A DNA stretch of 16,149 bases. Origin: Sutterella sp. GTDB taxonomy: Bacteria; Pseudomonadota; Gammaproteobacteria; Burkholderiales; Burkholderiaceae_F. Of the stretch, positions 14,410 to 16,149 are shown piece by piece (the first letter of the stretch is position 1; each line of letters starts with the position of its first letter). The DNA is taken from contig DXSO01000029.1 in assembly GCA_019410445.1 (NCBI GenBank), forward strand, positions 1 to 16,149. Reading direction: 5' to 3'. The notes beneath the pieces were generated by a model. The model did no database searches. It worked only from the letters and a program-made list of their open reading frames with translations, and was not told the DNA's origin. A program made the translations under genes and the position numbers.

Positions 14410-15504
14410 ATGCAATACGTCTGCACGAAATGCGGCAAACACACCCCAGTTACCACAATGAACCCGAAGTGTGAGTGCGGAGGACTTTTTGAGCTTGACT
14501 TTACGCCGCCTGTATGGGATTCCGCCTTGATTGATCGTGCTCAATGGAGTCAATTTCGTTATCGACGTTTTATGGCAGTCGAAGGTGAGGCATGGAAAGA
14601 GGTGACGATGGGTGAAGGAATGTCACCGATCATTCGCTTTGACAACGATGTTCTCTTCAAGATGGACTACATGATGCCTACGCTTTCCTTTAAGGATCGA
14701 GGTGCAGCGACGCTGGTGGCGCACATGAAGTCAATCGGCGTGAAGTCGTGTGTGCAGGATTCGAGCGGCAATGCGGGAAATGCCGTGGCGGCTTACGCAG
14801 CGCGTGCCGGGATTCAGTGTGAGATTTTTGTCCCCGAGGGCACAAGTCCGTCAAAAATCCGCATGATTGAATCGCATGGAGCCAAAGTCAATGTCGTGCC
14901 CGGGACGCGCGATCACTGTGCCGATGTGTGTCGTGCAAAAGTTCGAGACGAAGGGGCTTATTACGCCAATCATGTTTACAACCCCTTCTTCTACGAAGGC
15001 ATGAAGGCCTATGTGTACGAAACACTTGAGCAACTTGGTCGTATCCCTGCCAATATCGTCGTTCCGGTAGGCAATGGCACGCTCTTTATTGGGGTTGTTA
15101 AAGCACTGGAACACTTGCAGAGTTCCGGGGTAATTGAAAAATTTCCTCAGATTATTGCTTTGCAAAGTGAAAACTGCGATCCCTTGTTCAAGGCGGTACA
15201 GGCGCACTCGGAACATGCGGCAGTTGTGGCTCCCAAGCCTACGATGGCGGAAGGCATTGCCATTGGAGTTCCGATGCGCGGTGATGAATTGTTGGAGATG
15301 AGCTATCGGCACAATATTGCGTTTGTGTGTGCGCCGGAAGACAAGATTTTGGAGGCCAGAGCCAAGATTGCAGCGCGCGGTATTTACTGTGAGCATACGA
15401 CTGCGGCCAACTATGCGGCATATCTTGCGTATTGCGAACAACACGGCTCCACGCCAGATACGTTGATTACGATGTGCGGAGCGGGTATCAAGTCTGATCA
15501 CTGA
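14410..15504 (+). CDS. Threonine-synthase-like PLP-dependent enzyme with N-terminal zinc ribbon
   Basis: A 364-aa fold-type II PLP enzyme. CTKC (Cys5, Cys8) and CEC (Cys21, Cys23) form an N-terminal zinc ribbon, as in archaeal and many bacterial threonine synthases. The PLP lysine is Lys95 in PTLSFKDRGA, followed by QDSSGNAGNAVAAYAARAG, and a Gly-rich phosphate-binding GNGTLFIG occurs further on. It probably converts O-phosphohomoserine to threonine, but the ribbon-bearing branch also includes paralogues of other specificity, and no thrA/thrB neighbour is present. ATG 14410 has AAGGAG 7 nt upstream; the longer frame from 14299 is rejected because it overlaps the previous gene. Confidence 0.85.
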   Translation: MQYVCTKCGKHTPVTTMNPKCECGGLFELDFTPPVWDSALIDRAQWSQFRYRRFMAVEGEAWKEVTMGEGMSPIIRFDNDVLFKMDYMMPTLSFKDRGAATLVAHMKSIGVKSCVQDSSGNAGNAVAAYAARAGIQCEIFVPEGTSPSKIRMIESHGAKVNVVPGTRDHCADVCRAKVRDEGAYYANHVYNPFFYEGMKAYVYETLEQLGRIPANIVVPVGNGTLFIGVVKALEHLQSSGVIEKFPQIIALQSENCDPLFKAVQAHSEHAAVVAPKPTMAEGIAIGVPMRGDELLEMSYRHNIAFVCAPEDKILEARAKIAARGIYCEHTTAANYAAYLAYCEQHGSTPDTLITMCGAGIKSDH

Positions 15505-15524
15505 GACTAAACGGCGTTATCAGC

Positions 15525-15608
15525 AGCCAAGCGGAAAAATTTGTTCTGAATCCTGAAAGCAAAGTTTTCCAAACCTTGCAGAACGGGTTTTTTCTTTGCC
15601 GCTTGGCT
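15525..15608 (+). terminator. Structured intergenic region, possible terminator of the threonine-synthase-like gene
   Basis: Ten bases, AGCCAAGCGG (15525-15534), recur as the exact inverted copy CCGCTTGGCT at 15599-15608. Inside, GTTCTG (15543-15548) pairs with CAGAAC (15579-15584), and the flanking A5 run at 15535-15539 can pair with the T6 run at 15588-15593. The T run lies within the possible stem rather than after it, and the loop is 30 nt, so this is not a textbook terminator. It starts about 20 nt after the stop codon. Confidence 0.4.
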
Positions 15609-15675
15609 ACACTGTGCCGGATAAGGGTTTGTTGTTTTTTGGGCAAACCGCGGCTTCATTTCGTATCAAACAAAT

Positions 15676-16149
15676 ATGGGTTTCACTACAGTTCCGTTTC
15701 TTCGAGAAACACTTGCTCGTACGTCTTTTTCCGCTTGCGGACTCACGCTTGACATCGGGCGACAACGTATGACTGAAGACGACCTTCAGGGGTTGTTTGA
15801 AGTTGCCCGAGAAAAGGGGGTTCTGGGTGCGAATGCCGCCATGCGCGAAGGGCAGATCGTCAATGTCAGCGAAGGCAGGGCTGCTTTGCATACGGCATTG
15901 CGGGATCCGGCTGTCGGAGCTCCTTTTCACAAGGAGGTTCAGGAAGCGCTTGAGCATATGTGTGCATTTGCCGATGATGTGCGGTCGGGACGTCGTCGTG
16001 GCTGTCGAGGTGACACGATTACCGATGTGATCAACGTGGGCATCGGAGGTTCGGAAGTTGGACCCAAAACGGTTTATCAAGCGCTGCGCACAACGCGCGA
16101 GCAGGTTCGGTTGCATTTTCTTGCTGCCGCCGACGGTGTTGCGTTTGAC
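15676..16149 (+). CDS. pgi: Glucose-6-phosphate isomerase (Pgi), N-terminal part, truncated by window edge
   Basis: The 158 residues present match the N-terminal part of Pgi, which interconverts glucose 6-phosphate and fructose 6-phosphate in the cytosol. Diagnostic stretches are VNVSEGRAALHTALRD (residues 62-77) and the sugar-phosphate-binding ITDVINVGIGGSEVGPKTV (115-133). Compared with E. coli Pgi the N-terminus is roughly 27 residues shorter. No ATG, GTG or TTG lies in frame upstream before the stop at 15622, so ATG 15676 is the only supported start. It has no Shine-Dalgarno in CGTATCAAACAAAT, so leaderless or weak initiation is possible. The 3' part lies outside the window. Confidence 0.92.
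   Translation, partial: MGFTTVPFLRETLARTSFSACGLTLDIGRQRMTEDDLQGLFEVAREKGVLGANAAMREGQIVNVSEGRAALHTALRDPAVGAPFHKEVQEALEHMCAFADDVRSGRRRGCRGDTITDVINVGIGGSEVGPKTVYQALRTTREQVRLHFLAAADGVAFD

Noticed and set aside
14851..15501. 216-codon open frame on the minus strand
   Set aside because: It lies antisense to the threonine-synthase-like gene, whose motifs are complete; the antisense translation has no recognisable domain and is Arg/His/Asn-rich, as antisense frames often are.
15607..16116. 169-codon minus-strand frame at the right edge
   Set aside because: It is antisense to pgi, which has clear family motifs on the plus strand; no start-site or domain support.
1..16149. CRISPR array, tRNA or rRNA genes, insertion sequence
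   Set aside because: Reading through found no regularly spaced repeats, no cloverleaf-like segment in the short gaps, and no transposase-like frame or terminal inverted repeats.

Overview
The window comes from a Gram-negative bacterium, most likely a betaproteobacterium (Burkholderiales, perhaps Sutterellaceae). The pointers are LPS heptose genes, a heptose kinase without the fused adenylyltransferase domain that enterobacteria carry, moderate GC content, and a lipid-linked type II polyketide locus. The taxonomic call is an inference from gene content and protein style and has not been tested.

Layout: (1) 1-167, the 3' end of a plus-strand membrane protein gene, followed by a strong hairpin (209-238) that can terminate transcription from both sides. 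(2) 270-2747, a minus-strand block rfaE1-hldD-gmhB for ADP-L-glycero-D-manno-heptose synthesis. (3) 2878-13725, a minus-strand run of 13 tightly packed genes recognisable as an aryl polyene (APE) pigment cluster. In transcription order it holds ketosynthase (apeO), dehydratase subunit (apeP), ketoreductase (apeQ), second ketosynthase (apeR), methyltransferase, short chain-length-factor-like KS (apeC), PlsC-type acyltransferase, two acyl carrier proteins (apeE, apeF), a small polytopic membrane protein, a fused aryl:ACP ligase plus hotdog dehydratase (apeH-apeI), a family 2 glycosyltransferase and an LpxL-type acyltransferase. Most joints are 4-nt ATGA or GTGA overlaps. (4) 13726-13921, a divergent intergenic region with a 12-bp palindrome. 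(5) On the plus strand, a small secreted protein, a threonine-synthase-like PLP enzyme, and the 5' part of pgi.

How the genes work together: the ligase domain of ApeHI should load an aryl acid onto an ACP. ApeO/ApeC and ApeR extend it with malonyl units, ApeQ reduces each ketone, and the ApeI domain with ApeP dehydrates to give the conjugated polyene. The methyltransferase decorates the aryl head. The glycosyltransferase and the two acyltransferases probably attach the polyene to a lipid or sugar anchor for the outer membrane. The heptose genes downstream also serve the outer membrane, through the LPS core.

The APE pathway is a described system. What is unusual here is the architecture: a fused ApeH-ApeI, a split glycosyltransferase/acyltransferase, the KS-DH-KR-KS block placed first, no thioesterase, LolA-like or MMPL-exporter genes in the run, and terminator-like hairpins after the ACP pair and before rfaE1. 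The dehydratase halves carry complementary catalytic residues (His in one, Glu in the other), visible directly in the sequence. No tRNA, rRNA, CRISPR array or insertion sequence was seen.
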